Source: Kitagawia praeruptora (taxonomy: Eukaryota; Streptophyta; Magnoliopsida; Apiales; Apiaceae). From it: 64,000 nucleotides of DNA. Numbering within the stretch: position 1 is the stretch's first letter; each line of letters opens with the position of its first letter. Below the pieces are notes generated by a model. It had not been told where the DNA came from. It made no database searches and was given only the letters and a program-made list of their open reading frames with translations. The DNA lies in NCBI GenBank assembly GCA_037693485.1, contig CM075344.1, positions 70,799,501 through 70,863,500 on the forward strand, given 5' to 3'. The position numbers and the translations under genes are program-made. Shown here piece by piece: positions 18,448-29,839 of this stretch.

Positions 18448-19628
18448 TGTTGTGCCCAAAATCACCATGGGCTAGATTTAGGCCCATTAGGCCTGAGGAT
18501 TTAATCCACGAGAGAAAGAAGATAGATCTAGTACACGATATAAAGAATTAGATATGGAGAAATGAGCATCAGACAGAGAAATGATCAAGAAACTATGAAT
18601 ACCAGGAGGTTCCTAATGGTCTGGAAGCTGAGTAAACCATCCGAAGACCAGGTTCCCTTAAGCAGAAGAGTTCGAATTAATACAGTTGTAGCCACGAAAC
18701 ATGGTAAGAACATACAAAGATATTAAATCAGTTATCTAGCCTAACATGTTTGCTATTTGTGCAGGTACAGGTACCTATAAATAGGTCCCTAAGCAATGCG
18801 TCCCGAAATAAGGAGGTTCCTGAGAAACAGGCTCCTGTAATATAGGTTCCTGAGCACCAGGTTCCTAAGTATGACCGATAGAACGTTCTAGAAGCTATCT
18901 AGAACAGATAAATGTATTATTATTGGAGTATAATTCTATGGCGCAGATGATCCTAGAATATCTTCAATAATCGAGAGAATTAGAATGGGGTACGAACTCG
19001 AGTTCTACTCTATTCCCACAACTAGTTCGTAAAAGGCTCTAAAAGAACCTGAGTCTTATACGAACTAGGTAATCAAACACAGCTATTCTAGCAGAGACAG
19101 AGTCGCATTAGAACTACGTGAGCTTGATTCCTATATAAGGATACGTAGGCATCTTCAGGGGAGGAGGGAGAACAGCTCTCTAATTTTCTCTAAAGGCATC
19201 GGAGATTATTGGAGATACCCTCAAGCTCAGCTCAACCCCACAAACACAACCCAAACCATCCATTGCACAGTTGATCGTTAGCCTTACAACTCATCGAGAA
19301 CCTCACAAAAGTTGTTACGAAATCCACTCATCAACAGATATCAATTACGATTGCTACACGTCTTCTAAGTCAACTCAATCTCTTTGATAGCTATCCAATC
19401 TTCAAAGATATTGCTTCCACATTTATCTTCAATTAATCTTCAATCACCATTGACTTGTAGACACTTCCGCTGGATAGAGTTTAACAAACTCTGTTGCGCT
19501 TCCATTCATCAGCGTTTGCGCTTCCATTCATCAGCGTTTAATCAAACTCTGACTTCTTCCAGCTAAACTCTGATTATTCACTGTAACACTTAAACACTGA
19601 TTAATACTTACATCAATTATATCTAACA
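18448..19628 (+). repeat. G1 3' LTR (Tat-type)
   Basis: About 1181 bp from TGTTGTGCCC to ATCTAACA. Its first 889 bp align with G2 56164-57051. A TATA box CTATATAAGG is near 19131-19140. GGTTCCTGAG-type words recur between 18826 and 18876. It ends directly against Copia-Ib integrase sequence. The end is inferred from the TGTT/AACA pair and the Copia-Ib junction, because G2 lacks the last 290 bp. Confidence 0.82.
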
Positions 19629-20002
19629 GGGAGTTTTTCCATGACTATTTACCAAGGTACAGTTTTGAGTGAAACATGCAGTGTTAATAGCTTCTGCCCA
19701 AAAATAGGTTGGGAGTTTTGCATCTGCAAGCATGGTTCTTGCTGCCTCTATGAGAGTCCTGTTCTTTCTTTCCACTACACCATTCTGCTGAGGTGTACCA
19801 GGTGCAGAAAACTGTTGAGTGATTCCATTGTCTGCACAAAACTCCTCTATTGTAGAATTCTTGAATTCTGTACCATTGTCACTCCTAAGTACTTTGACTT
19901 TGTACTCAGAGTTATTCTGAATATTCTTAACAAGTTCAATGATTTGCTGAGGAGCTTCATCCTTCTTGTGTAGAAAAAACACCCATGTGAACCTTGTGAA
20001 AT
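19629..20002 (-). pseudogene. Copia-Ib integrase core fragment
   Basis: This fragment matches Copia-I pol at roughly 10801-11174. It holds RSDNGTEF and GVVERKNRT, that is the second catalytic Asp and the Glu of the DDE triad. It is cut on the left by the G1 LTR and on the right by the solo LTR, whose TSD GAAAT is at 19998-20002. Confidence 0.93.
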
Positions 20003-20309
20003 TGATAAGTGGATTTTATATCCACTTGGAACGTTTCATATCGGCTTAAATTGGTGTATTTGGACTCAAGTTTGTTGTCGTTTTGATGTGTTTTATTTAC
20101 TTATGCAGGTTTGAAGAAATGTCGATTAGGGGTGAACTTTCCGTTGTTTTTGGAGTTGATTTCGATATGGAATGAAGAATGGCGACTTAATATCAACTAT
20201 CAAGAGGATTACAAGTCAGTGGATTGAAGACGAGAAGTTATTGCAAGAAGAACGGAAGAAAATGGCTGAAAAACGAAGGAAAAAAATGCAGAAAAATCAG
20301 CTGGACAGC

Positions 20310-20395
20310 AGAGGGAGCGCTGGCAGCGCTTACAGCAGCGCAGGCTGCGCTTGAATAGTGCCAGGACAGAGAAAGCAGCGCTGGCCGGGAGAAAA
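20310..20395. repeat. AGCGCTGGC/CAGCGC-rich segment
   Basis: Short GC-rich imperfect repeats of CAGCGCT and GCAGCGC within an otherwise AT-rich LTR. No function assigned. Confidence 0.5.
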
Positions 20396-21388
20396 TTGCT
20401 GAAAAATGTCCTTATTACCCCTATTCGAATTCTAATTGTATTTTTGGTACCCAAACCTATTTCCAATTGTATTCTAGGTTGTTTTTCTTGCTGGGCAAGA
20501 TATCTAGGCTTATAAAAACACATCTTAGCCTTGTAAATTGTATCGTTTTATTATTGTAACATAGAATTGCAAGGGAGAAAAGGAGAAGGAGATTCAACGC
20601 TCGTGACAAGCAACGGATCAAGATATACTTCATCTTTTGTGTTCTTTTCCTATTAATATTATTACTTCCATTCATACTTTGTTTAATATCATGTTTTCAT
20701 CAAAATCCATGGTGACGAACGGTTCAATTATGAGCTAATCGTTGTCATGGGATTCTAATGGATTTATCTATGTAACTTAGTAGTTTGATTGCTTTAAAGA
20801 TATGTGTGTGGTGAATTCTTGATATCCTCGTATGGTTAATCTTAATGCTTTTAGATGCGTAGCTAACATCTAAATTGAATTGTTAATCTCTTGTGAAGTG
20901 AAAGTGGATCTTGAGATTTAGAACTTGCCATGCTAGCATAGGTTCATAGTTGTTTATCATTATGATTCGTGGTGTGAGATGAAAATACTTATACTGCCCT
21001 GTGTGATCTTAATGGATAACTTGTTCTTCAACCGTTATGTTTTCAAATTCTATAGACATATAGGGTCTAAGCATAATTGGTGTCTATTCATCTTCTATCT
21101 GTTTTGTGGATGTATGGGTAGTTTGGTATACGTATGCTGACAGGTAGCGTGTACTTGTTTCGTGTTATCCGATCAGATATCAAAACCATCACATGCATGG
21201 ATTAAAGGCATCAACTCTAGGCAAAGTAGATAATGAAGTTAGAGTCCCATGTTTTCTCTTGCATAAGTAATTCGATTTCAATTCTCATTAGTTAATTTAA
21301 TTCTTAGTTTTATAATTTGCATCTTAGTTTAATTTAGATAGTTAAAACCCCAAATTGTTATTTGTCTTAGCAGTGAATTAAAACCATA

Positions 21389-24300
21389 TGTGACGCCCCC
21401 AAATCCGAGGTCAAATATTCAGGTCGTCACATCACCATCCAACCATATCATACCTGTATTAACTTTACAACTCAACAATACATCCATCTAGACCTCAATC
21501 TTACGCACATACAAGTTAGAGCCTCAGAAACGATAATCAAAAGTAACACTAAATATTACAATTCATCTGTACAATCCAGAATCTTACGCACTTCCACTTA
21601 TACAACTACACTTGAAGACGAGTCTTACTATTACAGTTGAAAACCTATCAGACTTACTCTGTAGTATTTATCCGGAACTAAGTCATCTCGGGATAAATCT
21701 TCTACTCCTCTTCTGCTGGTACGGAGTTAACTGACCAAATTCTTCTCTTTCTGAAAAGTTTTTATAAAGCAAGAATGAGCTACATAATGCTCAGAAAGTT
21801 CACCATTTTGAAAAATAATAATGTGGTTTATTTCGAAAACGTTCCCAACTGTATGGGTATATATCTCAGATTTCAAAACATAATTCGACAATATATATGT
21901 CCGAGTTTGAATAAAACATTTATACTCGCTAAGGAGCTTTAAGAATAACATATGAATCCTTTATAAGGTTCCCATTTCAATATATCTCAGGTTTGAAAAT
22001 ATATACATATTAGTATATCATTTTCGGCAAAACACTCTACGGTTAACATACTGTACAGGGAATACATTATTGCAAAACCTCTTTCCTTCCATTAGCTTAG
22101 AAGGTTTCTCATTCAAAAACATTTCATTCTTTGAAATAATTGCAAGAGTGCACTAACACGTGCCAATCTTTATAGGAAATCTTGCAGTTCTAGATACTGC
22201 ACGATGTCAATATTTTTCTTATCAAAAACTACAATATCGGCAACTTGGCACTTAGGCCCAAGAAGCAGTGTTTGAGTATTTTTCCAAAGTGGAGGATGGG
22301 ACTGGAAGAAAACATAAAAACCTGACAAGGATTGATGATGATCAGTCGCCACAACCAAGTCCAACAATCCGCGGGTCTTCTCTACTAGTAGAAGGATAGA
22401 AACTACATCCGTAACTACCCTTGGGTGAAAACTACATCCGTAATCACCCTCGATGAAAACTACATCCGTAATCATCCTTCGGCAACACCTGGGCCGGAAT
22501 AATAATTGATAGACCGCCTAGCTCACGGCCGCTTACACATCCCGGGAATCGTTCGTCAACGATTCCCACACCTGCCAGAGTCCCCTTTTTCTTTTCTTTT
22601 CAAAAATCCTTTTGATAGAAAATTCGAGTAGTTGAAGTTCGACCTCAGTCGACCAATAATTCTTGAAAAACGTACAAGAAGCAAAACCTGAACGGGGGTT
22701 TTCGAAAATGTTTTGGGTGGGAAAGAGTTCGAGTTTGAAAACGCTGAAGGTATCTTGGATTAGTTTTGTCTTTAAAATAATGAACGATAATTAATAAATA
22801 ATATTTTGAGATTTAATATAAACAATTAATAAAATAATTATTTAATTAAAATAAGCTTTTAATCCAAGATAGATATTTTTGAGTATTTTTAACAACGTAA
22901 AAATAATAATTACTTAGGTATACGATACTTCCCGAATGACTCTTCGGGTTTCCGCAATTTAATCACGATACAACAATATACCGCTCCCCGGTCAATAGTA
23001 TATTTGGACCGCTACGACCTCTATTGCTAGAGTCGTTGTCCGAAGAAAACACTTTCATTCTAAGTTCAAGGGTGTACAAACACATATGCATATATCTCAA
23101 ACTTCAACATAATCTCGTAAAGCATAAGCATATAATACGTTTGGAAGCTAAAAACACAACAGTGAAAATCCTTATATATAAGTTTTGAAAAGTAAACTTG
23201 CATAGGTAAAATCAAGAATATAATCTTTTGAAAATAAATACTTAGGGTTGGAAAACTTTCCTTGGTGAGGTTGGGGTGGTCGGCTCGCGAAGTGGAATGG
23301 AAATCTATACATAATCAATATTTGTACGTTAGTACCTTAACAACGCTACTTAATCATAAGGTTTTAAAAATCGTAAGACCAACTTAACGACTCCACTTGT
23401 GACCACTAACCCTCTCATATGACCATGTCGTCACATTATCACTTCCGTTACCCATTCGGCTCAAATCTATTCCTCAAACTCGAAACTCAAGTGAACATTC
23501 TTAAAACTACTTTAAACTAATCTCCTAAGTGGTTTTTCACTTGCGTGGATTTTACTTCAACATTTTTATAAAATTGAAAAATACATATTTTAATCCAATT
23601 CTTTTTGGGTAGCCTTACCCACTGTATTTACTAGCTTCTCTAATTTTTCCATGATCCTACATAAATTTTTAGGGGTTCAAACAAGGTTCACAAAGGGACC
23701 ACTTAGTGCAGTCCGGAATCCAGAAACACATTTCACTTCTCAGGCCATAACTCAAAATCTATACATCACCTAGTCATGAACCTTATATTTCTGGAAACTT
23801 CATTCAAATACCTTTCCAACAATATACATTAGGACTTCAGGGAACAAGATTTGGGGGTTCAAAACCCTCCTACAAGACAGTACAAGTTCCTGGGAAAAAC
23901 TCAGCATGCTTATATCACTAAACCAACCAAGAATCTTACATCCACATCACAACCAACATCTAAATCACCAAGATCATACTTTATAACATACATGGAGATA
24001 CATACACTAACCACAAGCCTAAAAATCACAACCACAACACTTAAACTCAAGGTCTACATCATCCATAACTTATATGTCCAAGATTCACACTAATAACCAT
24101 GGATCTAACATTAAACATCACAATTACTACATGGCCAAGAGGGGTTAGGGTTTTTATACCTTCTTGATGTTCTTACAATCTCAAACAAGCTTGGTTAACC
24201 TTGGGGAAGCCTTACTCTATGCTCACCATCTTCAATCTCACCAAAGAAATCAAGAACATGGAAGTGAGTTTCCTGACTGGAAAAACACGCCCCAAAGATC

Positions 24301-25326
24301 AGCCAAAACGAAGCCCTTGCACTCGTTTCCTGGTCGAGGCTCCTGAATGAAAGTTGTAGAGCGTCTTCACAGCTTTCTAACCATATAAAAAACAAAAAAT
24401 TTAATTGAGTAATGAAGTCTCTAGGCCCGTTTTAGTGAGCTTCTTTCCTGCTGGGCAGAATGGAGTATTTGGTGTTTGTTTTGTTTTGTTTAAAGTGATA
24501 AAGTGATCAATAATGCTTGATATTTTCACTTGGATGCATCTTATCTTCTTGCCATGTGGTGTCATCTCCTCATTAGTTCATTTGGATTACCTTTATCCAT
24601 CCATAATTGCAAGCAAGTCCCTTGCTTTATACATATTGTTTCCAAGTCCTTCCTTCCTTTTCTTATTTGCACCAAGGGGCTTCCCTTCTTGTATATTTAC
24701 TAAATCAATATGTTACAACTTATATGTTGCACTTCATTGTAATAGTGTGGCCCAATACCTCAAACAATCGTTGTGTCCAATTTTCTTTGTATTTTCTCGC
24801 GGTTTCTCAATTGTTCTCATTTCCTTTAACTCTAGGATTTTATTCTCAATTCCATTTTCCTCTCATAATATATCCTTCCTTGGACTTCTAATATTTACTA
24901 TTCTAAATTCATTATTCGCTCGCTTGATCGCTTAATCTCGTTGTAAAGTTTCAGCGGTTTCTAGAACGTTTGTTTCACTTCCTCAGTGGTTTTCGTTCCA
25001 AATTCTCAAATCACTTATAATAAAATTCCAAAATATTAACTCCTCAATTCCTCAAATTAAATATCTCATTTCTTGATATTACTGATATATAATTCACTGG
25101 TCGGTCAAATATTACACGAAAATAGAATTTGGAATTTCTGAATTCCGATCGCATTTACATACACTTATTTACTCCGTAGATTACTAGTATAACTTCGGAA
25201 TACCCACACTACGTCTCGTACATAGGTGGCATGAAAAATTTTCTTAATCCTCAAAATCACTATTCATTGATGCACTTCATCATAATAGGAAAAGTTTTAA
25301 TTCTACCGAAATTTTGGGTTCTTACA
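21389..25326 (-). mobile_element. Solo LTR of a Tekay/Del-type Ty3/gypsy element
   Basis: About 3938 bp, starting TGTGACGCCCCC and ending GGTTCTTACA, with a CCATA TSD (21384-21388, 25327-25331). Read on the minus strand it starts TGTAAGAACCC and ends GGGGGCGTCACA, close to the T1 LTR ends (TGTAATAACCC...GGGGCTGTCACA). The great length is usual for Tekay/Del LTRs. No internal domain is present. It lies inside another solo LTR. Short ORFs in it look random. Confidence 0.85.
22396..22478. repeat. Three-copy minisatellite in the Tekay-type solo LTR
   Basis: Three units of about 28 bp contain GAAAACTACATCCGTAATCA or close variants. They lie about 72% of the way through the LTR in its own orientation, a position similar to the three-copy repeat in the T1 LTRs. 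Confidence 0.8.
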
Positions 25327-25424
25327 CCATACATTGTTGCATAGGTACTAAATTGAAATAAAAAACCAGATCTCTGTGGGAACGAACTTGACTTATGCTT
25401 GCGTGAATTTGTGCTAACAGAAAT

Positions 25425-26112
25425 CATCCACTATAACTGGAGCATATCTTTTCTTGCTGATAGACATAATGTTTACTGGACCAAACAGATCAAGATGTAG
25501 CATATGAAATGGTTCAGTAATTGAATTTGCAGTCTTTCTCTTGAAAGTGGTTCTTCTCTGTTTTCCAAGCTGACAGGAATCACAAAGTCCATCTTGCACA
25601 AAATTTTCCTTAGGTAGACCTCTCACAAGATTTTGCTTAACAAGTTGATTAAGCTTCTTGAAGTTGAGATGTGAGAGCTTCTTGTGCCAATTCCAGCTTT
25701 CATCATTTGTTGCTTTGCTATAGAGACATCTAACAATTCCTTTAGATGTATCACTTAAGCTGGCTTCATATATGTTACCATGTCTTTGACCAGTTAGAAC
25801 AATGTCTCCATTCTGCATATTCAAGATTTTGCATCCTTCTCTGTCAAAGGTTGATTGATAACCTTTATCACCCAGTTGACTTATGCTTAAAAGAGTATGT
25901 TTCAAGCCTTCAACCAGTGCTACATTTTCTATGATGACATTCCCCAAAACAATTGAGCCATATCCCAGAGTTTCTACTTTGTTGCCATCTCCAAAAGATA
26001 TTACTGGGCCAGCTTTCCTCTCAAACTTTGTAAGCAGGGACTTCTTTCCAGTCATATGTCCAGAGCATCCACTATCCAAGATAATTGAATGCTTCTTTCC
26101 TGTGCCCTGCAA
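25425..26112 (-). pseudogene. Copia-Ib protease and integrase N-terminal part
   Basis: Matches residues 1 to about 230 of Copia-I pol. The protease site DSGCSGHMTG and integrase zinc domain (HKKLSHLNF, CDSCQLGKQ) are kept, and the first integrase Asp lies in LDLFGP. It breaks at 25425 at the solo-LTR insertion and resumes at 20002. The frame relation to gag is the same as in Copia-I. Confidence 0.94.
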
Positions 26113-26123
26113 ACAAAAAGTAA

Positions 26124-28415
26124 CTAGTTAGAATTTTTTAGGACCCAACTTTGATTGGATCCTTTCTTACTAGATTTAGAGATAACAGGCTTTGAAGATT
26201 TTGCCTTTACTTTATCTGTTGCAGAGTCAACCTTAGACTCTGATTTCACAAACTGTTTGTGACTAGGAGTTTCAGATTTCAGAGAATAGTAGTCATAATA
26301 CAGTTCATGATATTCTCTACACATGTAAATGGAATGAAGTAAACTACCACAACGATAACAAGTTTTTTGTGGTTGGTATTGAATTTTCTGAGTCTTGGGG
26401 AATCTGGACTCAGTTTTCCAAGAAGGTTTTTTATTGCAGTCTAGGGCCAAATGATTATGATTTCCACACTTATAACATTTTTTTCTAGGTGCATCAGGTA
26501 CATTCTTGTAATTATTCTCTTTGTTAATACCTTCTTTTCCATTCCTATTTCTTTTGATCTTGCTAGACTCTGAAAGATCATCGAGTCTCTGTTTCAACTG
26601 AGACTTAGACAGAAACCCTATGTTTACATTCTTAGGTTTCTCTAACACTTTCTCATCTGAATTACTATTGTTAATTCTTTTATGTACAACAGGGGTACCT
26701 TTTGAATCAACAAATTTAACATGTTTAGGTTCAGAAACAATTTTCTTACCTTCAGATTTAGATGTGCTAGCTTCTACTTTACTATCATAATTGATAATAG
26801 CTACTTTTTCTTCTTGTCTAGCCTTATCAAAACCTAAACCATTAACTTTACCACGAATTCCACTTTCAATGATTTCTTGAGTCTTTTTACCAGAAATGTT
26901 AATGGTCTTAATCACATTTCTCTCTTCCTCTAGTTCTTTTCTGACATAGTCATAAGCCTCAAGAATGACACTATAATCATGCTTAGCTTTATCAGAACTT
27001 AATCTATATTCTTCCATTTGAACTAACTCAGATTTAAGAAAATTATTTCTATCAACTAACCTATCATTCTTAACCTTAAGTTCATCTCTTTCACTAGTAA
27101 GAATTCTAAAGTTAGTCATAAGATTCTTAAACTCAGCATGGACAGATCTAATTTCATCAGAATTTAAGCTATCAAATTAATCAATAGAGTGAAGTGATAC
27201 CTTAACAGAAGATGGAGAAGTTTTCTTTGGAGATCCAGGTTTGTCTGAAACATTTGCCATCAATGCAATGTTGTCATAATCCAATTCATCTTCAGAGTCA
27301 CTGGAATCAGCCCAATCCTTCTGTGTGACCATAAATGCATTACCCTTTCCTGAATTCCTAGGCTTCTTACACTCACTTGTAAAGTGTCCAAGCTCGTTGT
27401 AGTTAAAGCACTTGATCTTGGCCTTATCAAGCTTGACAATTGTACTTTTGCCTTTGTCACTCTTCTTCTCCTCCTTCTTTTGAAAAGGTCCTTTGCTAAA
27501 TCTTTTCCTGTTGAATCTTCCTTTCTTGAAAGCTTTAGCAAACATAGCAAAGAGTTCCTGCATCTCTGATTCAGAATCACTGTTGTCAGAGTCTATATTA
27601 GTAGTCTCTGACTCAGAACTTTCTTTGTTTTTCTTCTTCCTTGAGTTCTTTATAGCAGGCTCATCATGCTGTTCCTCTGGAAGCTTCTTTAATTCAGATT
27701 GAGCAGTAAGTGCAACAGTCTTCATCTTTCCTTCACCCCTGCTCTTCTTCTGCTGCTTGTCAAGTTCATAAGCCCTCAGTTTTCCATACACTGCCTCTAA
27801 TGATATCTCATCAAGATCATTAGCTTCCTCAATTGCAGATATCTTCTCATTGTAGAAATCAGGCAAGGCTTTCATGAACTTAGTATTCATATCCTCCAAG
27901 TCATAATATTTACCATGCATGGCCATCTCATTGATGAGTTTTGTAAACCTATCAAAGGTGTCAGTAAGTGACTCACCAGACTTGGATTCAAAGTACTCAT
28001 ACTGTTGTATAAGTAGTGTCCTCATGTTCTTCCTGACAGGCTTAGTTCCTTCACAGTGAACCTTAAGATTGTCCCATATATCTTTAGAAGTCTTACAAGA
28101 GAGAACATAGTTAGTGAGAACAGAATCAAGAGTGTTCAATAATATGTTTCTCACTTTAGCATCTTTAAGAACATTCTCCTTGTCCTTATCTGACCATTCA
28201 GATTTAGGCTTCTCTACTGTATGTTCCGGAACAACCTCACCATCAACAGTTGCTTGTCCAACAACCTTCGTTGGGATAAAAGGTCCATCTCTGATTCTGT
28301 CAAGATAACCAGGATCTGTTGCTTCCAGATGATGCAACATCTTTACTTCCCATAGAGTATATTCGTTTCTCTTGAGCATAGGAATCTTAGTATTCCCATC
28401 CTTGTAACCAGACAT
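26124..28415 (-). pseudogene. Copia-Ib gag, broken
   Basis: Nearly the same as Copia-I gag over its full length. A TAA at 27177-27179 stops it within SLHSID; Copia-I has TCA there. The first zinc knuckle reads CFNYNELGHFTSEC, so the second cysteine is lost. The two C-terminal knuckles (CYKCGNHNHLALDC, CYRCGSLLHSIYMC) remain. It ends with the same WVLKNSN and TAG. Confidence 0.93.
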
Positions 28416-28450
28416 GATTGCAGATCTTTATGATTATTCGAAATCAACAT

Positions 28451-28462
28451 GCTCTGATACCA
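28451..28462 (-). other. Copia-Ib primer binding site
   Basis: The minus strand reads TGGTATCAGAGC beside the 5' LTR, a full 12-base match to the initiator-Met tRNA complement. Confidence 0.92.
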
Positions 28463-28464
28463 AT

Positions 28465-29211
28465 TGTTAACTCGAATAACTTGTAGAAGGGGAGTTGAAT
28501 ACAAGTTATATAATCGTGTCTGATTTTTGCTTGATTAGATAAACAAGAACAAACGAATAAATCAAACTATGTTTGTATTAAATAAATCAAATACAAACTC
28601 TACCAAAGGTGTACAAATACCTTTAGCAGCTGCTGACAAAATAAATCTCTCTTTCTATTTGTTTCGAACTTTCGAACACAAACCTTATACAGAGCTACGC
28701 AAACAAACTCAATTGCTCAACTCACAATTGCTTCGCACGACTACGACCACTCTTTTTACAATGATATAGAGAGAGTATTTATAATGCTTTCTATCAACTA
28801 ATAACAGAAAGATAATCTATACATGCCGTCCAGTTGATAGTTTCCATCAATAGAAAATTCTTTCCTTCATGATATCTTCTTGCTTGTTTTTCAACCAAAG
28901 ATCCTGTTTTATAGCACTTGCCAGTTACTGTAGCATCCATAATGACATCATCAGTAACACGACTGATATCAAGATTGCACACTGCATCAGTATCTGACCA
29001 TCCCATCAGTACTTGACTTGCTCTATCAGGATTCGATCTCAGTTCCTGACATGTAGTCCTCGATGCACTGTTCCTGACTTAAATTCTACAGATCACTGTC
29101 TATTATATATATCCCATACAAAGTGCTAAATCCTTTATAAATCAAGATATACAAGAAGTATAATGTGTAAATTCTATTCTTAACATCACAACTCATGAAT
29201 TATTCCTAACA
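28465..29211 (-). repeat. Copia-Ib 5' LTR
   Basis: A 747-bp LTR (TGTTAACTCG...CCTAACA on the plus strand), clearly diverged from the Copia-I LTRs. The ATAACTTGTA/TACAAGTTAT stem is intact, but the G run is shorter and interrupted (GGGGAG). Confidence 0.94.
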
Positions 29212-29839
29212 CAAGAGTTGACCCGAATTAAACAAGAGAAATTTTACTAACATTAACTATTTTCTGTTTTATGTTTTATTATTATTTGCAGGGTTAATCA
29301 GTTATTTGCAGGGAACCTGGTTTAGTTATTCAGCAATAAAGAATTAGGAGGTTATTGAGGAAAGTCTTAGTTCACATTATGGTTTTGAAAACACTATTTG
29401 AAGTATAAGGAAAGAAGTTCTGAGCTTACAAGTAAGTTGTTATGACGCTGTTAAGGTTTGATTACTTTTAATTTTAGAAAATTATAAGTGAAAGTACGAG
29501 TGTTTTCTGTTTCTTACAAAGGGCTAGCCCACGTAAGCTTGAATGCACGAGTATGGACACAAAGTAATTATTATGAGGAATAAAGGTGAGATTCTGCTAT
29601 GAAAACATGTATGCATAGGTGTGTAAGTACTAGTAAGAGATATAGCAGGAGTAGACAGTCATCATTGGAAATATAAAGAGTTATGGGTGCAACGACCCAA
29701 AGAGAACCAACCATTCAGAGTTATAGGCACGAAGGCCTTAGAAACCAAATTCAAAGATACATCTCGCGAGGCACTACGAGGGGCCCGCAACCTCATCAAA
29801 ATTTTTCATATTATCAAAGTTTAAAAGAATATAGCAAGT
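29212..29839 (+). other. G2 3' spacer
   Basis: Non-coding. GACCCGAATTAA and TTTGCAGGG near its left end and CGAGGCACTACGAGGGGCCC near 29768 match the G1 spacer. The last part is the 3' flank of the antisense gene. Confidence 0.7.

Larger units (their letters stand above)
1..19628 (+). mobile_element. G1: Ty3/gypsy Tat-type LTR retrotransposon, 3' part
   Basis: This is the 3' part of a plus-strand Ty3/gypsy element: integrase end (5-1330), long 3' spacer, antisense gene (17900-15323), polypurine tract and 3' LTR (18448-19628). Its 5' LTR, gag and most of pol lie beyond the left edge. The integrase wording and the antisense gene between pol and the 3' LTR match the Tat/Grande group as I know it. 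The spacer is interrupted by Copia-I (2794-14958). The element itself interrupts the integrase region of Copia-Ib, which resumes at 19629 with GGGAG, probably the right-hand TSD; the left-hand copy is outside the window. Confidence 0.85.
20003..25419 (+). mobile_element. Solo LTR (probably Ty3/gypsy), itself interrupted
   Basis: Starts TGATAAGTGG and ends TGTGCTAACA, flanked by a perfect GAAAT TSD (19998-20002, 25420-25424). Without the inner insertion (21389-25331) it is about 1474 bp. There is no internal region, PBS or PPT, so it is a solo LTR left by LTR-LTR recombination. TATAAAAA at 20511-20518 fits a plus-strand promoter. The end wording ATCTCTGTGGGAACGAAC resembles Athila-like LTRs, but the lineage is uncertain. 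Confidence 0.85.
19629..29211 (-). mobile_element. Copia-Ib: second Sirevirus of the Copia-I family, interrupted and partial
   Basis: This minus-strand copy is closely related to Copia-I: 5' LTR (28465-29211), PBS, gag, protease and part of integrase (25425-26112), then a solo-LTR insertion, then more integrase (19629-20002). G1 inserted at the next point, so its RT, RNase H, env-like ORF and 3' LTR should lie to the left of the window. The copy has a gag nonsense codon and a damaged zinc knuckle, so it is dead. It lies in the spacer of G2. Confidence 0.92.

Noticed and set aside
24513..24935. ORF of 140 codons with hydrophobic segments
   Set aside because: It lies within the Tekay-type solo LTR, is low complexity and Phe/Leu/Ser-rich by base composition, and has no relative in the T1 LTR.
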